DNA of 64,000 bases from Grifola frondosa (GCA_001683735.1 LUGG01000007.1:372001-436000), one strand, 5' to 3'. Shown: positions 1 to 13,797, counted from the first letter of the stretch. Translations and numbers: made by a program. Notes: generated by a model not told the origin, from the letters alone.

Positions 1-3000
1 TTTGGTCGTCCAGCGCGAGTAACCTGCAGCTCAGAGCAACGTGGCCCTTTCTTGAAACCTTCGACGGGGTGAACTTGATCGCATTACCAACGAGGTTGGT
101 GATGACTTGGCGTAAACGGAGGGAGTCACCGATGAGCTGATCAGGGATATCAGGGTCGACATCGTATGTGAGATCCAACTGGTTCTGAGACGCGCGGACC
201 ACTAATGTCTTCAAGATGCCGAACACAGTTTGCCTGAGGGAGTATGAGACTTGCTCCATTGTCATCCGGCCAGCTTCGACTAGAAGACATCTGTCAGCAA
301 TTGGCCACAACAGAAAAGGATAGAAAACATACTCTTCGAGATATCCAAGATATCGTCAATGATCAATAATAATGACCGAGCCAAACTATGCACTAATAAC
401 AAGCTCTCACGTTGCGACCGATTCAAGTCGCTATCGAGTGTGAGCTCCGTCATCCCAATTATACCGTTCATTGGTGTCCTGTGATGCGTTTATCAAACAA
501 AGGGATAGCGAAGTCGAGAACCAACCGACCTTATCTCATGAGACATATTCGCCAAGAATTCTGACTTGCTACGATTCGCCAACTCAGCAGCTTCCCTTGC
601 AGCGGTGTTCTTCTGGATACTATCACGCAAGTTGAACACCATCTGGTTGATCTGTGTTTTCAACGAGTCCATTTCTCCGCTAGCTTCGACGGTAATGAAC
701 CGACTGAAGTCGCCGTCCATGGCTGCAGCGGATATTTGCGCGAAGCCTCTCACTTGTGTTGTCAAGTTGCTTGCCATAGTGTTGACGGACATCCTATAGC
801 CCTACCATCAGTATATAACCCAATGCGACAGAAAAACAGAAGACTTACGTAATTTCTTGCCAGATACCTTCAACGTTTCCGACTTCGGCCTGACCACCTA
901 ACTTGCCCTCAGTACCGACTTCTCTGGCGACCTTCTTGACCTCAGCAGCGAATATGGCCAATTGGTCGATCATACGGTTGATGGTGTTTACCAAGTCCAA
1001 AATCTCTCCAGAGACAGGAACACCGGTGACCTTGGCCGTCAAGTCTCCTCGAGCGACAGCCGTCTGGGGAAGCGTGAGCTCCTGGACGATGTGATGTATG
1101 CCGTACTTACCGTAGCCACCGCAATCGTGCGCACTTGTAATGTCAACTAGATAAGTGCATGAGTCAAGTGAATCTGGAGAGTTGTGCGCTTGAAACTCAC
1201 ATTCGCGGCCATGACGTTGACATTATCCGTCAAGTCCTAGGGATTTCACCACATTTAGTTAACGTATGTACACAAGCGGATGAGAGGCCTCACCTTCCAA
1301 GTACCGCCGACGTTCGTAACCTGTGCCTGACCACCCAAGCGACCTTCTGTACCCACTTCCTTTGCGACCCTTGTGACCTCGTCGGCAAAGATGCTCAAGC
1401 TCTCCGTCATGCCGTTGACCGTTTCTTTCAAGTCTAGCATCTCTCCGCGCACATCGACCGTGATCCGCTTCGTCAAGTCTCCGCCTGCGACAGCTTTCGT
1501 GACTTCCGCGATCGACCGTACCTGGTTCGTCAAATTCATAGCCATTAAGTTCACGTTATCCGCCAAGACCTAGAACACGTTGCGAGTTGATCAGGGGTCT
1601 GCATAACAAAATTGAACATTGAACATTACCTTCCACATGCCCTGGACGTCAGGCACGTAGGCTTGACCTCCCATGATACCCTCGGTTCCGACTTCGAGGG
1701 AGACACGAGTGACCTCAGACGCCAATGTCGAGAGTCGGGCAACCATCAGGTTGACAGTAGTCTTCAAGTCTAACATCTCTCCTTGCACGTCGACGTTCAC
1801 GGTCCGGCTCAAATCTCCGTTTGCCACGGCCTTTGTCACTTCAGATATTGAGCGCACTTGATCGGTCAAATTGGTTGCCATTTTCTGCACACAGACAAGT
1901 TAACGGGACGGTATACATCAGAGGGAACGGACGCGATGAGCTATCGGGAGCGTGGTGAAACGGCGAAGTGGCACTTACGTTCACGTTCCTCGTCAAGTCT
2001 GCCCATGTGCCCTGCACGCCCTCGACCTTTGCCTGACCTCCCAAAATACCTTGGGTACCGACTTCCAATGCGACACGGGTGACCTCAGAGGCGAAGGCGC
2101 TCAACTGGTCCACCATGGAGTTCACCGTTCGCTTCAATGTCAGCATCTCACCCTCGACTTCGATATCGATCTTCTGCGTCAAGTCACCTCGAGCGACGGC
2201 AGTCGTGACATTCGCGATAGACCGCACTTGATCTGTCAAACTCGAACACATCCTATTGACCTGATAGTTTCCCAGACAGTCAGCTTCGCATGCCAAGTGA
2301 CACATCGTCCAACACCGACTCACGTTCCGCGTCAATTCTAACCATACACCCTCGACATCTGGAACATGCGCTTGACCACCCAATTGACCTTTAGAACCGA
2401 CTTCCAATGTTACCCGAGTGACTTCAGCAGCTAATGCCCGCAGCCGAACCACCATGCCGTTGACCGTATTCTTGAGTTCCAGGATTTCACCGCGGGCGTC
2501 GACCTCGATTTGTTTGGACAAATCGCCCAAAGCGACAGCTTTCGTGACCTTTGCGATAGACCGGACCTGATTCGTCAAATTTGCCGCCAACTTGTTGACC
2601 ACGCCAGTGAGCTCTCGCCAAGTGCCTTCCACATCTAGGACTAAAGCCTGACCGCCCAATTTGCTGCAACAGTACAACACAACGGTGAAGACGACAGGAT
2701 CGAAATGGAGAGCGCTTATGATACGTACCCTTCGGTTCCGACTTCCTGACTAACACGAGTGACCTCCTTTGCGAATTGACCCAACTTGTCCACCTGATAG
2801 ACCGGCCCATGCATGGGTGGTGCATCAACATGAGGCAGACATGACGTACCATGGCATTGATGACATCCTTCAGCTGTATCATAACCACACCCTGAACCGG
2901 TACCGTAATCTTCTGTGACAAGTCACCGCGAGCAACAGCGTTGCAAACTCGTGCGACATCCTGAACCTGAGTCTTTAACAGTTTGAGCTCGTCGACCGCG

Positions 3001-3826
3001 CTCAGTCCGCTCTCAAAGGCGGCGGCGGCGAGAGGTCCAGGAGGAACAACAAGAGGGGAGTTAGAGCCAGCGATTTGAGTGATATCAACGATTTTCGAGA
3101 TGGTTGCAGTGTCCGTGATGATTCTGCCGCAGCCGGGGCACATAACATGATCAGCGTGGACTGTGGGTGGTGCAGAAGCGATGCCGGTGCCGTTCGTGCG
3201 TACACGCATTTTCTCCAGGCCATCGAGGTTGATGTTCATCGGAGAAGGTGTGCGGCCTGTGCCAGGTGCAGATGTGGCCGTGGCGGGCGCGGACTGCGAT
3301 GCGATGGGAGTGGGCTCACCGTCGACTGGTAGACGGGGGCTATCGATCATCTCAATATCACTCGGGATGCTGCTGAGCGTGCTAGGAATGCTTTCGACAG
3401 AGCTAACGGGAGTGAAGAAGGGAGAATGTGAGACGGCGCCGTTGAGGAAGCCGTTGGTGTCGGTGCAGGAAGTGTCAGGTTGGGAAGAGCCGGAACTAGA
3501 CATAGGAGGGCTATCGCCAACACTCCGCCTCTTTTTCGACTCTGGGCCGCACTTCTCAGTCTCGCGGATTGAACTGAGGGCCTCCTCAGCGGTGTACATA
3601 CGACGAGCCATCGCGCCGAGTGATCGCAAAATGCTTTCCGTCTGCCAATCTGCTGGGCCGTCATACTTGGGAATGGGTGCGGAGACGGACCCAATTCGTA
3701 GATAGACAATAGTGCGACAAGATGCGTAAAGAACGGGTGCTGGGACTGCCCCCGATAGTGCGGGATGGAGGTCATCGTCGAGGACGACGACGGTGGGGGT
3801 CGGTGGGGGTCGGTGAGACAAAACAA
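1..3826 (-). CDS. nik1: Group III hybrid histidine kinase (Nik1/Os-1 type), N-terminal part, cut by left edge
   Basis: Cytosolic sensor kinase that in fungi acts upstream of the HOG MAP-kinase pathway (osmotic stress, phenylpyrrole/dicarboximide response). Reading right to left, a variable Ser/Pro-rich N-terminus is followed by seven HAMP units, each with a 'GDL...GE' block and 'EVTRVxxEVGTEGxLGGQA' connector, then the dimerisation/phosphoacceptor helix '[12 protein letters not shown]' (about 505-545) joined over an intron to '[14 protein letters not shown]' (about 430-470). The ATPase N-box '[16 protein letters not shown]' lies near 70-125. The rest of the ATPase domain and the receiver lie off the left edge. 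Introns fall at similar places in successive repeats, as expected for internal duplication. The N-terminus is uncertain: '[16 protein letters not shown]' at 3826 reads toward '[20 protein letters not shown]' only after a one-base frame change near 3690; ATG 3851 is the alternative. The family is certain, the start is not. Confidence 0.93.
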
Positions 3827-6640
3827 ATGATCCCGTTGAGAAGCAAGACACTTTCTAATTATCAGAACTCGACAGCCACTGACACGCGGACTTCAGTCGC
3901 CAACACGCTGCACCACTCCATTTTTGTCCATCAAATTCTTGACCTAATCTTTTACGGTTAATTCAACCGTCATTGGTTCGTCTATTAGGTTTATCAAAAA
4001 ACGGACGTGAGCACCGAGCAACAAAGAGCAGCACTAACAACGAGCGTGTTAACAGCCACGACCACAGACACCGCAAGTATCGACCAAAAGCAATATATGA
4101 CTGCAGGAAAGTTCAAAGTTCAAAGACAATTATCGATACGCGCTCGGGAAGAACTAAATATCCTGTCGGCCCTTCAGCCGGGATCACTTCCTAGATAATC
4201 ATTTTACACGCAACGAGAGTGGATCCCTTCGTGGAGTATATTGGAGCGGCATGTTGCAATCAGGGAATGCAGGATTGAACAAAGTTATTACTAGCGCCAC
4301 TGTGGTGTGTAGTCCGCCAGAAGTTAGGGAATACGGGTTGGAGCAACATGTTGCGTGCGCGTGGATAGCTATTCTCCAAAAATTTGAGCATGATCTGTGC
4401 TTTGAATCATGCCCATAAGTTCACACTGAAATTTTTTGAAACGCGAAAGTTTCGTCGTTTGGAAACTGAAAGGGTGCGACAAAGGCTGGAAACTTCTCCC
4501 GGTTCTGAGCTATGTGGACCACGATCCGGGTCTTCGCAGGGAATAGCATCTCGGAATTCTTCCTCTCCGATTATCTAGCCATCGTAACCACCGTGCATGA
4601 CTGGCCTCTCTTAGGCCGCGTAACTGTTGAAGTAAGCGGAGGATCATTGGAGAATGTCAACAGCACTTGGAGTAGATTCGCGTCTGAATGTATCTTCAAA
4701 GTCTGTTCCGGAGTCTTTGACTCGACACGTGATTAAAAGCCGCAGAATTGTTGCTGCTAGAAACCGGGTAAGGGTGACTACCCATGGAGCTCCGTGGATG
4801 CCTGACACCCGGTTGGGCCGGCTTGCTACCCATTGCCAAGGTCTTTGTGGCTAGAAACAAGTAAAAGTGTCTGAGGTCCATTCATGGCACGAAACGGCAG
4901 ATCCTCGTGCCCGCGGGGTGGCAAATTTGGCCGACATATCTCCACGAAAGCAAGCATGTGAGAACCTATACCGGAGTATGCAGAGGCAAATCTGTGGGAA
5001 AGGGGCGTGAGGACGTAATCAACGGAGGAACTGCACGGTGGCAAAGAACATAAGGCAGGAGATTAGCGATATCGTCAGTTCAATTCCTGGATGCGTTAAC
5101 AGGATGCCCTGCACAGCAGAACTCAAACATCTATCTAGGCCCCGTGGTCAGCGTGAATGGTGCGGCACACATATAATGACGCAGGCTCACCGTTCAACCG
5201 GTGCAGGCTTGCGGCGATGGGACTGCTGAAAGCGGCGGCACCACTAATACTACGGAGTCTTGTGACGTTCATACCCATCTAGAGCTGAGGAGCAGGCACA
5301 ACTCTCGCCAAGGTTAGTGAGTGGGAAGATGGGAGGCGGTAGGTTCCTTGTATCTTGACGGAACGCAATCACGTACGAGGCATCCGTGCGAAAGAGCATG
5401 CCAGAGTATAGGGCAACAAATACCACATCCACCACAATGAAACGTCAAACGCCGAGATAATCATGGGTTAATCTTCGCGGTAGATGGCAGATTGCGCTAG
5501 ACACCACGGTCAGTTTTGCGAAGGTAGTTGCGATAGTACTACAGTAGAGAAAATATGAGACACTAATAGTTTTACAGGACCGCGTCAGCCGCGAAGGAGT
5601 CAAGTTCGAAATGTTCGGTCCGGATATGGAAAATTCAATGACCTTGGACCCGTCGAAGGGCGACTAGGGATTCGCTTTTCCGCGAAATTTTGTGAGCTCG
5701 AGACAGAGATGACAACCCGAGCGGATATGATCGCCAGTCGGAGAAGAACCCTCTTGAGAAAATTTCTTTTCACAACACAGGTTCAACACAGGCGAATATT
5801 CCAGCGAACTCGGCATCACTCTGGCTTTGGGATAAACATGCTAGACTTCTGGTGTAGGAGAAACGTCAAGACGTTGGAGAAGCTTGAATAATGGTGGCGT
5901 TTGCGTCCGAACGCGGCAAAAGATCTCAAAAGATACAGATTGGCTTTTCGGCCCGAATCATACGCGAGGTCACAGATATAGAACGAAAAACTCCAGATGT
6001 AACTTGGCCCGTCGAGTGACGAGTCTGAGGGATTGGTGAGGAGCACCGTGGCGCACAACGTGCGCGCTGCAGTGGCCGACGTTTCGGCGCAGCATGTTCG
6101 TGGAGTCGGCGGCGGGAAAAATATCACAGCCGACAGATCGACGGGGCTGATAAACCGCCCGGCCAATCGCTCGGCACATTCTGCATCGGACCGGAATTCG
6201 TGCTGGACCTTTGACGTCAAGTTCGCCCGCCCAAGGCCATTCCTCCCAACCCTCGAACGAACGGCTTGCAATCGGCGTTCTTTTCTTGGTCGGAAAATAT
6301 TCTAGGCATGCAATTCGAGGGGAGTGGTGCGTCTGCGCAGTCCATTTGTCTTCTAAAGTCTCTCCCACTTCGAAGAAGCTGTTATTCTTGCACCATCGAC
6401 CACTATTTCCACAGTCCATCCGCCCTCGAAACAGCACCATTGTTCTCGTTGACTCACACTCGCGCTCATTGGTCTGAGACACTCACAACCGGTTGCCTTT
6501 GCTCGAAGAACCATTGTCTCCACCAGCAAATTTTCGTCGCATTCTGATCATCGTTCTTATCAACCCGTACCGTCGCATCAGCCTCCTGGTATTTCAACGC
6601 ATCGTGAATGTGAGTTTCAGTCCCATGCAATTACCTCGGA
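3827..6640. other. Intergenic region between divergent genes, no supported gene
   Basis: This 2.8-kb stretch separates the histidine kinase (leftward) from the Prm10-like gene (rightward). Open frames here are short, overlap on both strands and match no family I recognise. It should hold the promoters of both flanking genes, but I cannot point to a convincing element. Confidence 0.6.
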
Positions 6641-9600
6641 GTGCCATTGATGCTCCCCTCATCGTCTGATGGTGTTCCATTATCAGCCACCATCGTGCAG
6701 TCGACTACCAATGTCCCCTTAATGGACCCGGACCCGCCTGCGAAGGTCCCACCTGCGCAGACAACAGATAGACCTCCCGGTGGCACGCGCAGGTCGGGCA
6801 CGAAGACGCCGCGCAAGGTGCAGTGGGTCTTTGACGATGACGCGGAGGCGTCGACTTCTTCTCGCGGGTTGGACGAGCACGGGCTCGACGTGAGTGATTC
6901 CCATATGACATTGAAAGTCGACGCTGATGTCTCGCCAGCCCGAAGCGTTCGAGACGTTGACGGACGCACTGGAGCGCCACCGATCTTCGCACCACTCCCG
7001 TTTCCCACCAGCGCTCGGGCGCCGACCGCGATATCGCCGGATGAATCCCTCCCCAGTCTCCCAAGCTTGCGCCGATGCACGAAGTGCCCGGGGAGCACTA
7101 TATTGACCACAACGAGACCGCGGGACTTCCGGGCGTGGACGTCGAGAGGTATTCGCACGAACAGGCCCAGAAGGTCGTGCAGGCGCACCGACACAGGTTA
7201 TTTGGCGGCTTCAGACAGCGCCATCGACGCGCGTCGGATGGGGAGCCACCCGGAAGTGGCGAGCACCACCACCAGAAGAAGAAAGAGAAGAAGCCGCGTT
7301 TCTTCGGCGGAAGGGACTCGTCGGACACGGACACGGTGCCCGTAGACGTAGAGAAGATCGCAGAGGGGCGCGACTCGAATACGTCAAAACCATATGTGGC
7401 GAGGGGCGTGCTTTCCACGCTGCTCGGGCTGTACGACCACTCGTCGGGGTCGCAGTCCGAGTTGTCGACGCGGTGCCCCTCGTTCGACGAGTCGAACACG
7501 CCATCCGTGTTCGGGCGTTCGTCCACGATCGACAGCGACGCGCACACGCTCAGCACGCAGCGGTCCCAGAGTTCGAGAAATTTGTACCCGCCGTCTGTCG
7601 GGAACGATTCGATGAGCTCCCTTCGCGCGCCGACACACCCGTGGACACGCCCGTTCTCGTTCGGGGACAGCCGGATGTCTGCACGAAGGAGCGGCGCGGG
7701 GGTCTTTGGCCCGCTCATCGCAAGCACGGGGAATATATCGGGCGTGGCGGCGCCTGCTTCCAGTACGGTCGCGCCGAACATCAAGCGTCCAGGATATCAC
7801 CTTTCAAGGTCGGTGGAATTTCTCGTTTAATAGCGGTACGAGGCTGAAGGATGCTCGGGGTAGGTATTCATTGGAGAGCAACATTCCGAAAACCCGGAAA
7901 TCTGCCCTGCGGCGTCCGCGGAGCACGCACTTTGAGGGAGCGACGCGAGTGAACACGCCCGAGTCGTCAAGGTCCGGGTCAGGCTCGCTGGAGGAGTTGT
8001 GGCCTCTGTCGCAGGTTTCTTCGTCGACGTTGTCGTCTGGGAAGCAGAAGTGGACGAATGTGCTGAAGGACCTGCCAAAATGGGGGATCGGGCGCCGACA
8101 CCGAGTACGCCTGGAACTCCGACGACAGACGGCGGCGAAGAATGGTACTTGGAGAAATATATGCCAGAGGACAGGCATCGGGAGAAACGGCGCAAGAGAA
8201 AGAAGGCTGAGATCTGGGTGAGTAGCAGGTTCATGCATAAGATAGATTTAAGAATTTACGGGTGTTTTTTCTTAGATCACCCGACACGTCGCGGAGATTG
8301 TTCAGCGGCAAGAATTCATCTTGAAGCTTGCTCGTGCGATGATGATGTTCGGTGGTCCTACTCACCGCTTGCAGGCTCAGATCCAGTCGACGGCGAAAGT
8401 GCTTGACATTGAGTTGTCATGCATGTACTTGCCGGATGTTATGCTGATCTCCTTCGATGACTCCTCCACGTCCACGAGCAACATGAAGTTCATTCGCCAA
8501 GGAAGCGCGCTCGATATTGGCAAGCTGCAAAATGCACATGAGATCTATTGGAAGGTTTGTTTTGTTGTTCGAAATGATTTTTGTGTATTGAATGTTCCTG
8601 GCATAGGTCATCCATGATGAGATATCGGTCAAGGATGCGTCTGTTGAGATGGACGAGCTCATGCGGAAGCCTCCACTGTACAAAAATTGGCAGATCGTCT
8701 TAATCGGCGGATTTTGCTCGGCTTCGATCTGCAGTGTCAGTTTCAATGGATCGTTTATCGATTCGTTAATATCCTTTCCGCTGGGCTGCATCCTCATCGT
8801 GATCCAGCTCTTCGCTGCTCGAAATGAGCTTTATTCTAATGTCTTCGAGTACGCGCTATACGTTGGCCTTTTCATCCGCAAGCTGCTGATGTGACATTCG
8901 CAGAATTACGGTTGCTACATTTTTCAGCTTCATATCCGCTGCACTCGCCTCCTCCAATCGTTTTTGCTACTCCGCCATTGCTTCGAGCTCTGTCGTTCTC
9001 ATCCTTCCCGTATGTGACTATCTCCTCCATATCCTCTGCTTGACTAAAGGGACCATGTTCTAGGGCTTCATTGTGTTATGCGGTAGTTTAGAGCTCGCCT
9101 CGCGCAACATCGTTTCCGGTGCTGTCCGCGTGTGCTTCTCGCTCATATATTCTCTCTTCTTGGGCTTCGGTCTCGCCATCGGCGCAAGTGCCTACTCGAA
9201 GCTCACTCACACGACTTTGGCTGGAATAGACGATCTGACATGTGATCTGAGTCACCATGCAGATGGACCGTGGTACCAGCGTACACCCTCATATTGGTGG
9301 GTGTGTATTTGTTCTCTGCATCGGCCTTTTTTGCGGATTATTGATGAATAAATTTGAATTTTGTATGTAGCGTTCCTCACCGTACCGTTGTACTCCCTTT
9401 TCCTCAGTTTGCGGAATTATGCGCCATGGAACCGGAAAGAGATTGTAAGCAAAAAATTTAAATGGAATTTTCAGCGGTGATTTCTGATAGCTAGTCATTA
9501 CTTCGTAGGCTCTTCTAGTGGCAATTTCTTCAATTGGTTGGGTCACGAACCATTTCACCGGCTTGAAGTTCCCTGGACAAAGTGATATTTCCGCAGCAGT

Positions 9601-9967
9601 CGGCGCTCTGGCTGTCGGATTCGTGTCCAATTTATACGGCCGGTTCTTCAACGGAAATTCTTTTGTTATCATGGTGGGTTAACCCATTTCCCTCCGCTTT
9701 CGCAGACGATACTGAATGTATCGGCTGATGTAGATTACCGGAATTCTCTTTCAACTGCCATCCGGCCTTGCAAACGGGGGTCTGTTCACCTTCGTTTCGC
9801 AGAAAGACTCCGGTTCCTCATCGACAAGTTCATATCTGTCGGGCTTCCAAACAGCTTTGCAGCTGGTGTCAGTGTCGATTGGCCTGACCGTCGGACTTGG
9901 TATTTCTCTAGTTCTCGTCCATCCAATCCCATCTCGGCGGAGGGCCGCAGGGATGTTTACTCTCTGA
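6641..9967 (+). CDS. Prm10/ThrE-family (DUF1212) polytopic membrane protein
   Basis: Resembles yeast Prm10 (pheromone-regulated membrane protein) and bacterial threonine/serine exporters. The long N-terminal half (6641 to about 8217) is Ser/Arg/Pro-rich, probably cytosolic, with a basic stretch 'KRRKRKKAEIW'. It joins, over intron 8218-8275, the conserved core 'ITRHVAEIVQRQEFILKLARAMMMFGGPTHRL'-type start (8276 on) and 'LSCMYLPDVMLISFDD'. About ten hydrophobic segments follow from 8690 to 9940, split by short introns. The stop is at 9965. An early intron at 6890-6938 fits exactly ('GLD' to 'PEAFETLTDAL'). The next join, near 7057 ('SPKLAPMHEVPGEHY'), needs another intron whose donor I cannot fix. 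A frame change near 8080-8095, beside an AAAATGGGGG run ('LPKWGI' to 'APTPSTPGTP'), looks like a base miscount rather than an intron. The transported substrate is unknown. Confidence 0.88.
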
Positions 9968-10484
9968 ATGTGTATCTGTTCGGACATATACATGCGCTCT
10001 AACGGTTCTACGTCTTATTTTCTCACATTCCTTATCAAACTAGATGTTCACTGGATCGCTGCCACCATGCTATAGACTCATTTTCATAGACGACTTGTGC
10101 TTTCATCTATGTAGATCTCAGGCTGTGTATACTTAATAGGGCCCTTCTTGTTCCTTTGCTACACGTAGTTTCGTTCTTCAAGTTTTCGGATATGGCGCTG
10201 TACGGTTTGAATGACACCACTCGAGCCACGTCGCGATTGTCATGATCATTAATGTACGCGTCACAGTGCGCATCAAAGCCTCTAAATGACGCACTCGCTC
10301 CTGTAAAGAATATCCTCTCCATTGCCGCGTATATCACATATCGTCCATTTGTCTGTGGCTGAGCCTATTTGAGGATACATGTTATTTATTACACTTAAAT
10401 GATTATTATTTGTAACTTACATCACGGTCCTTTGCCTCAACGAGCAAGGCAAACTGGTTTGGAGCCTGGCATAGCATCTCTGCG
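9968..10484. other. Intergenic, no gene seen
   Basis: A 3' flank of the Prm10-like gene and 5' flank of gpi8. It is AT-rich near 10380-10430. I see no reading frame of interest. Confidence 0.6.
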
Positions 10485-11980
10485 ATGCTCATCTCGTTTC
10501 TATGGCTCTGGTGCTTGCTGTGTTTTGCTGTAGCTCAGCAGGATGAGGCTGTCACCCAATTCTTTGACAGGCATGGTAGCAGCGGGTCTGCGCACACGAA
10601 TAACTGGGCTGTGCTCGTTTGCTGCATCACGGTACTGGTTCAATTATCGAGTACGTGTAATCCTGAAATGCATTCAAATGGACAAAGATATTGAACACCC
10701 CATAGCACATGGCCAATGCGCTGGGAATGTAAGGCGCATGCATCCATCTGCAACACGCACGCTGACTCTGCTTCAGGTACCGCACGGTGAAGCGGCTGGG
10801 CATACCGGACTCGAATATCATCTTGATGCTTGCGGATGACGCTGCGTGCAACGCGCGCAACAAGTTCCCCGGGTGTGTATATGCGAACCCAGGTCGCCAC
10901 CTGGACCTGTACGGAGACAACATCGAGGTAGACTACCGCGGCTACGAGGTCACCGTAGAGAACTTCCTCAGGGTGCTCACGGGTAATGGAGTGGCGGTGC
11001 TGCGTTCTCTGGCCCGTGCTCATATGGGACCGCACAGGGCGCATGGACCTCTCGGTGCCCCGCTCGAAACGGCTCTTGACCGATGATAGGTCCAATGTGT
11101 TCGTGTACATGACCGGACATGGCGGCAACGAGTTTCTCAAGTTCCAGGACAACGAAGAAATCAGCGCGTTTGACATCGCCGATGCATTCGCACAGATGTG
11201 GCAGAAGAAAAGGTTTTTCGCGATTCCACTTTTGATTTCATCGTATGTCTCACGACGTTGTTAGATACAATGAGATCTTCTTCATGATCGATACGTGTCA
11301 GGCGAACACCATGTACTCGAAGTTCTACTCGCCCAACATCCTCGCGACGGGCTCTTCTGAGATTCACGAAAATTCGTATTCTGTGCGTGTGTTATCCATT
11401 GCAGTTCCGTGTTTAGATATATTCAACGTTGTGTCAGTATGAGAACGACAACGATATCGGCGTAGCGGTGATCGACAGCTACACGCACTACATCCTCGAG
11501 TTCATGGAGAACATCAACAAGACGAGCCAGACGTCGATGCAGGATCTCGTACGTTCCCTTCCTCTCTCCAGAATCCTCACAACATGACATCTCCACTAGT
11601 TCGACTCCTACAATTTCGACAAGATCCATTCGCACCCTGGCGTCCGCACCGACCTCTTCCACCGCCCTCTCCACAGCGCGCTCGTCACAGACTTCTTTGG
11701 TGGTGTCGCGCAGGCGGAGGTGCTCCCTCCCATTCCCTTTTCTCCCCGCAACACATCCGAGTCAGAGCACATCGTGGAATCCGGTTCCATGCTCGATGTG
11801 GGGAACCACACCGATGGCGGGCTCTCGGACTTGCCTTTGGATGGCGGTTTGTCGCAAACGCCATTCCTTGCTGCGTTAGCAGGCGCAAAAGGTGATGTGC
11901 TGACGAGGAAGCTCAGAGCGTGGGGCTCGAGCGCTCTTGTGATCGCCCTTGTGGGCTACGTGAGCGTAAAGAGGAGGTGA
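10485..11980 (+). CDS. gpi8: GPI-anchor transamidase catalytic subunit Gpi8 (PIG-K)
   Basis: ER-lumenal cysteine protease (family C13) of the transamidase complex that cleaves the C-terminal signal and attaches the GPI anchor. The signal peptide is '[18 protein letters not shown]'. The catalytic His lies in '[10 protein letters not shown]' (near 11110) and the catalytic Cys in '[14 protein letters not shown]' (near 11290). A hydrophobic segment plus 'KRR' ends the protein. Introns that fit are 10651-10705, 10729-10776, 10983-11037, 11213-11264, 11383-11437 and 11549-11599. The exons sum to 1180 bases, one more than a multiple of three. The extra base sits in exon 1 near 10619-10623, where 'NNWAVLVC' must shift frame to reach 'ASRYWFNYR'. 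Corrected, the protein is 392 residues, usual for the family. Because the gene is essential, a sequence error is likelier than a null allele. Confidence 0.96.
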
Positions 11981-13797
11981 TGCATGGCCTCGCGCTCTCG
12001 GTGTACTGTTGTCATAGTGATTTGTCTTCGGATTGTCAGCTCGTATTAATATTCGTACGATTCGTCGCTTTACCTGTGGTTGTCTATGGCGCTCAAGGTC
12101 TATTTCGCATACTCATCTTATATGCATGGTAAGCACAGCTCGCCCTGCGTTCCAACTCGCTATTGACCATAGCTTCACTGGTATTCTCCAGCGCAATTCC
12201 GTCTTTTCTATGTCATCTCGGTATTTCCTTCTATGACTACAGCTGGCCTGGCCCGCTCTCAAAGCTGGCAACCTCCTCCATAAGCCTCCTGTGTGCTGCT
12301 TCAACTGGGTCGTCCTCAACGCGCTGGCGCCATCTGCCGCTGGCGCCATTCCGCGGGGGCCTGTATCTGCCTCTGGCGCCATTCTGCGGGAGCGTGTCGC
12401 TGTCGTGTGGCTGCGGGTGCGCCCGACGCCATATGGAGATGTTGGGGTTGCCGTCCCTATGTGGCGGACCTGTCGTACGATCAGTGGCTGCTCGACATGC
12501 TGGATCTGCCGTGCATTACCTGTGCTGAGTGTCACAGCGCTGGGATGCTGGAGGTGACGATGATCCTGAGGAGGCGAGAGACGATGTCTCCAGCCGACCT
12601 GTCCGACCGCCTATGGGCGGGAATCGACATCATGCGCACTTACACATCATTGTGCCTACCTGGCTGGGGTGCTGGCTGGTCCCCGGTGGTTCGTATGCAG
12701 TTGTTTGAGCCGGTAGTTGTTCCTGCCACAGTGTACTATGTCATCAGCGAATTCCGCTCTGAAATATCCAAATTCGTACTGACCGGTGGAGGACTGAAAT
12801 GAGAAACTGCCGCTCCCTCGTTGTTCTCTGGTGGTGGCGTTGGTGGCGGCGTTGGCGTGCCCTGGCGCTGCATTGAGACGCCTACTTAGTGGGAGCGGAA
12901 TATGACTAACAGGATCCAGGCCACTTGGGCCTGCAATTAATACCTCTACCGCGCGCCTGTATCCTGATACAAGTGAGTTCTATATCCAGTGATTGGTAAG
13001 TATGGGTGCTGTGCTTGGGCTATCTGTCAGACTGGTTTCAGGCCACCGAATTGCCACTGACAGTTTTCTTTTCCCCGTTTCTGCGCAAAAGCAGTTGGTT
13101 TGGTCGAAGCGACTATTCGTTGGCCTGTCGATTTTGATCTCGTGCTCCGACGACAGCGCAATACATCAAGTGGGGCTTTTTAAACTACCCGCGCTGGCAA
13201 TAATTGTATGACCTAGGGTGCAGATGCGGAACTTACGTCCGGTTTCGTCCAGTAGAGTGCTGCTGTGGCGCGTACCTGTGCATCGATCTGTCGTATCCTG
13301 AGAGCAAAACAACTCCCGTTGATGTCGTGATGCCGAAGTCGCTGGAGAAAATGTAAGCAAAGTGTTCGTTCGTGTCTCGTGGCGAATTCATAGACCGTCA
13401 TTACATGCACGAGGTAGTGCCGAGGTATGTCTTCGACTGACCCGCATACGTACGTCTAATTTCATAATATTCACAACCTGCTGTTCTGGGCTGCAGGCTG
13501 TTTAGGTCCCAGTATGTGTGCCGAACATGAATACGAATCAAGCACAACCGCAAATTCACAGACTCGACATGTTTCGTTGCGTGAAAAGGAACCTGCGTCT
13601 ACATAACATGCCCCCTTGCAATCCAACTACTTCATAGATCCTAAGAAATACCCCAGGCATCTAGCGAACATGCGTAATCCCTAACCATCGACCAGTTATC
13701 CCCCATATCCACGTTGGCCCTACTTACGCGTGTTTTTGCCCGCGGCTGAAGTGCGCATACCCCCAGTAGACCTCTTAACCTACAAAATCACATCAAG
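11981..13797. other. Intergenic, no supported gene
   Basis: Lies between gpi8 and a minus-strand gene. A 169-codon frame at 12293-12802 is biased by a local imperfect duplication (two copies of a segment with CTGGCGCCATTC around 12320-12390) and shows no domain, so I do not call it. A G/T-rich stretch with GGTGGTGGCGTTGGTGGC lies near 12830. Confidence 0.5.

Noticed and set aside
3163..3705. 180-codon plus-strand frame opposite the histidine kinase N-terminus
   Set aside because: Lies antisense to coding exon sequence of the kinase; low complexity and no domain.
4625..4660. GTAAGCGGAGGATCATTGG resembles the 18S-ITS1 junction of rDNA
   Set aside because: Only about a dozen bases match and nothing before or after resembles 18S, ITS or 5.8S sequence.
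10531..10550. TGTAGCTCAGCAGGATGAGG resembles a tRNA A-box region
   Set aside because: It is coding sequence for the end of the Gpi8 signal peptide and has no matching B-box or acceptor stem.
12293..12802. 169-codon open frame on the plus strand
   Set aside because: Its first third is a local duplicated GC-rich segment, no domain is seen, and other frames overlap it equally well.
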